9,419 nt of DNA from Emcibacter sp. Its GTDB lineage: Bacteria; Pseudomonadota; Alphaproteobacteria; Sphingomonadales; Emcibacteraceae. Both the position numbers and the translations under genes were made by a program. Where the stretch lies: the NCBI GenBank assembly GCA_023142175.1, contig JAGLJX010000062.1, forward strand, positions 1-9,419, written 5' to 3'. The notes under the pieces were generated by a model that was not told the origin of the DNA, made no database searches, and saw only the letters and a program-made list of their open reading frames with translations. Positions 7,524-9,419 of the stretch are shown here, piece by piece. Within the stretch, counting starts at the first letter, position 1. The number at the start of each line of letters is the position of its first letter.

Positions 7524-7839
7524 TTAACTCTATTTATATCGTTGTATAACAAGGAATTAGATCGTTGTAGTCAAATTCAATCCCCCTTTGTATCCACCTA
7601 TATGCAGCCTTATTTTGGCAGGTAGACGGAAAATAAGCGCAAATGCACGACAGATCTAAAAAAGGGGGGAAGGGATAATCAAGCCACCCCCGGGGGCCAA
7701 ACATCACCGCGCTCAGTTATATATTCCACCCGTGAACGCGCAAACTTTATTTCCGACTTTTTGAGAATGTCGGCTTTGGGCCAGAAGTAGCCCAGGCAAC
7801 TATGGGCGGGGAGCGGACTTTCGCTGCAAGTGCTTACAT

Positions 7840-7931
7840 ATAAACCGATATCCAATTCTGCGCATCAAGTGCGTAGTTGGCCAAATACGACGCAACGATT
7901 TATGCATGCGCAGAATTGGATATCGGCTTAT
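7840..7931. repeat. Long inverted repeat (26-bp arms, 40-bp spacer)
   Basis: The arms are 7840-7865 and 7906-7931. The inner 21 bases of each (7845-7865 and 7906-7926) are perfectly complementary; one A/C mismatch at 7844/7927 is followed by four more pairs. The 40-base spacer can itself fold (TGCGT 7870-7874 with ACGCA 7890-7894, around the palindrome TTGGCCAA 7877-7884). There is no T tract, so it is not a simple terminator. A MITE-like element, a recombination site or a structured RNA are all possible. Confidence 0.85.
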
Positions 7932-8121
7932 TCTGTTGAAAAGTACGAAATCTAAAATCCGAGATATTCTGGTAGAAGTGCATGGCCTGAGAAAGTCAGA
8001 CAGGATTGCGGACCAGACGTGATAAGGTTACCCAGTAACTTCGGAGTTTGAATTTAGCCCCCCCCCTTTCTGATCTGATGATTGGAAATCTAGTACGAAT
8101 AGGTTTTGAATACTGAATAGT

Positions 8122-8126
8122 AGGAG
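8122..8126 (+). promoter_or_regulatory. Ribosome binding site deciding a TTG start
   Basis: AGGAG ends 8 bases before TTG 8135, and an in-frame TAA stands directly before that TTG (8132-8134). The next in-frame ATG is only at 8522, with no comparable site, so the TTG is the best start. Confidence 0.7.
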
Positions 8127-8134
8127 TAGATTAA

Positions 8135-9419
8135 TTGTCTGGAATAAGAATTAACGAAAATACCATTCGCGCCGATCTTCAGCCGTTTCTTGATCTCTTT
8201 TCTGGCGATGAGTTTAATAGCATCAAAGCCGAGTATGCACCGGACAAATCCAAAGGATTACCGAAGTTTCATTTTCAGAGGGCTAGGGCTCATCCACTTG
8301 CTGTACTCCTTCATAATCTCAATCAGGAAATTGATGTTAGTGAAAAAATCAAAAAAATTAGCCTGACTGATGAAAGCCTATATTTGGTCGACACATTATC
8401 ACGGTTGAAATGTTACTCTGATGACGAAGTAGCTCAAGTACTAAGACACATTTTAAGCAAAAAACAAGTGTATACTACTTTGTTCGAAGCTCATACTTTT
8501 TCGATCTATAAACAACGAAAAATGAATATACGACCAATTATCGAAAGCGATGAAACGTCACCCGATTTTGTAGTTAGCGGCTTCGAAAATGATGTGTTCG
8601 TTGAGTGCAAAAGTCTTGAAGATAAATCAGTACTGGAAAATCAATGCGTCGAACAAATAGGCGCACAAGTTTTAAAGGCTCTAAAGCGATCAAACCGATG
8701 CTGGTTTGTGAAAATAACAACAAACCGTGCCATAACAGGTAAGGATATAGGCCCTCTAGTTCTCTTAATAACAAGACAAATATCAGAAAATATCTCTCAT
8801 GATATATCTTCTGAAGACGATAAAGTCAAAATTACTTTCTCTCAAATTGCGCAACCAGATACCTGGTATACGCGGCCACCTGACCCCCCAAAGGGAGCAG
8901 GTGAAGTATGGTATGAAAGTGATACAAAAATTAACCCCGATTTAAGTTTGCATTTTAAAAACCCTGTGTGCTTTGAATTTGTTCCTTATGATAATCTTTG
9001 TGATTTCAAACGGATTTCACAAAATATTTCCACAGCCTCTAGCCAGCTGCCGAAAGGCAATTCTGGAATTGTCCATATTGAGTTGCCTTACCGAAACGGC
9101 AGCAAGTTGCTGGATATTACCGATCCAGTATTTTACCGAATTTACAATTTTCTGCGAGATAAACCCAAGGTCAACGCTGTCATAATCTCTGGGAGAACAA
9201 TCGATAAAAATGTAAAAAAACTGGGTGGTAGTTTTACAACCACATTTAACGTAATAATACCAAACCCTGAACCAGCAGTTCAACTGCCCGATGGTTTTTC
9301 CCTTCCTATGTCTTCTGAAGAGAACCCCCTTAATATACAAAACACTGGTGGTGGGAAAATTGTATGTGGCTACGAATTACATTCACCATTGGCAGATCAA
9401 GCTGGTAGAGACATGTACT
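8135..9419 (+). CDS. PD-(D/E)XK nuclease-like protein, partial (3' end outside window)
   Basis: The frame is open from TTG 8135 to the last base, giving 428 codons without a stop; the C-terminus is missing. The first ~110 residues are mostly charged and probably helical. A restriction-endonuclease-like core follows: E118 in LFEAHTFSIYKQRK, a strand region, P143-D144-F in TSPDFVVSG, then E157-C-K159 in VFVECKSL and a helix ENQCVEQIGAQVLKAL. This is the classical E...D-X12-E-X-K layout. Later segments (WYTRPPDPPKGAGEVWYES; IVHIELPY; NAVIISGRT) are not recognised, though the last looks like a buried strand. No signal peptide or membrane segment is seen. Sampled lines have 30-43% GC against 53-58% in the upstream genes, suggesting transfer. 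The family and role are unknown to me; a nuclease of a defence system or mobile element is one reading, and a catalytically inactive relative is another. Confidence 0.8.
   Translation, partial: MSGIRINENTIRADLQPFLDLFSGDEFNSIKAEYAPDKSKGLPKFHFQRARAHPLAVLLHNLNQEIDVSEKIKKISLTDESLYLVDTLSRLKCYSDDEVAQVLRHILSKKQVYTTLFEAHTFSIYKQRKMNIRPIIESDETSPDFVVSGFENDVFVECKSLEDKSVLENQCVEQIGAQVLKALKRSNRCWFVKITTNRAITGKDIGPLVLLITRQISENISHDISSEDDKVKITFSQIAQPDTWYTRPPDPPKGAGEVWYESDTKINPDLSLHFKNPVCFEFVPYDNLCDFKRISQNISTASSQLPKGNSGIVHIELPYRNGSKLLDITDPVFYRIYNFLRDKPKVNAVIISGRTIDKNVKKLGGSFTTTFNVIIPNPEPAVQLPDGFSLPMSSEENPLNIQNTGGGKIVCGYELHSPLADQAGRDMY

Larger units (their letters stand above)
7524..8134. other. Gene-poor stretch between tRNA-Phe and a nuclease-like gene
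   Basis: No frame here reaches 60 codons and none has a convincing start. Contents seen: a 9-base direct repeat ATCGTTGTA (7538-7546 and 7561-7569); a 56-codon reverse frame (7704 back to 7534); a C5G5 palindrome (7687-7696); a small CCGAC/GTCGG hairpin (7753-7757 with 7769-7773); a long inverted repeat (7840-7931); a GTTAC-CCA-GTAAC hairpin (8027-8039); and a run of nine C (8058-8066). No clear terminator follows the tRNA, and no confident promoter for the next gene is found. It may be the scar of past integration events or hold an unannotated RNA. Confidence 0.5.

Noticed and set aside
7687..7699. Sequence resembling the tRNA-Phe 3' end (C5G3 then CCA), possibly a duplicated attachment site
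   Set aside because: Only 13 bases with two mismatches, in a GC palindrome, and too close to the tRNA to flank an element; chance is the simpler explanation.
7840..7931. Inverted repeat as an integron attC site
   Set aside because: The outer ends do not carry the GTTRRRY / RYYYAAC core sites, and the arms lack the extrahelical bases typical of attC.
8082..8110. TTGGAA with a 17-base spacer to TTTGAA as promoter of the nuclease-like gene
   Set aside because: The -10 candidate matches the consensus poorly, so it is not called.
9017..9340. 107-codon reverse-strand frame near the window end (and a 70-codon forward frame at 8973-9185)
   Set aside because: Both lie within the open nuclease-like frame, lack good start signals and look like shadows.

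Overview
The window looks like a piece of an alphaproteobacterial chromosome. The first 7.5 kb has the conserved order murA - DUF2948 - (hisG) - hisD - UPF0262 - low-molecular-weight phosphatase - infA - maf - rng - yacG - tRNA-Phe. The pairing of DUF2948 and UPF0262 with hisD and this downstream set is characteristic of Alphaproteobacteria. The rest of the organism's identity cannot be read from the window. GC in hand-counted sample lines of this part is about 53-58%, so a moderate-GC lineage is likely.

Layout. Positions 38-7316 carry ten genes, all on the + strand and tightly packed, with gaps from 3 bases up to 90 bases and one 11-base overlap (maf/rng). They cover the first committed step of peptidoglycan synthesis (MurA), the first and last steps of histidine synthesis (a short-form HisG that needs a HisZ partner not present here, and HisD), and two conserved proteins of unknown role. 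They also cover a CX5R phosphatase, initiation factor IF-1 with its own likely promoter, a Maf nucleotide pyrophosphatase, a compact RNase E/G family endonuclease and the zinc protein YacG. A tRNA-Phe(GAA) gene with encoded CCA follows at 7449-7523, preceded by a good sigma70-type promoter.

After the tRNA the character changes. About 610 bases (7524-8134) contain no convincing gene but hold a long near-perfect inverted repeat (7840-7931), several small hairpins, a nine-C run and a 56-codon reverse-strand frame. Then a long frame opens at a TTG codon (8135) behind a strong ribosome binding site and runs off the window end. It has 428 codons without a stop, in sampled sequence of about 30-43% GC. 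Its product has a PD-(D/E)XK nuclease-like motif (D144, E157, K159, with E118 upstream) and is otherwise unrecognised. The junction after tRNA-Phe therefore looks like the edge of an accessory region or genomic island. This partial nuclease-like gene is the best candidate here for something undescribed, for example a defence-related or mobile-element gene, but the sequence does not show its function.
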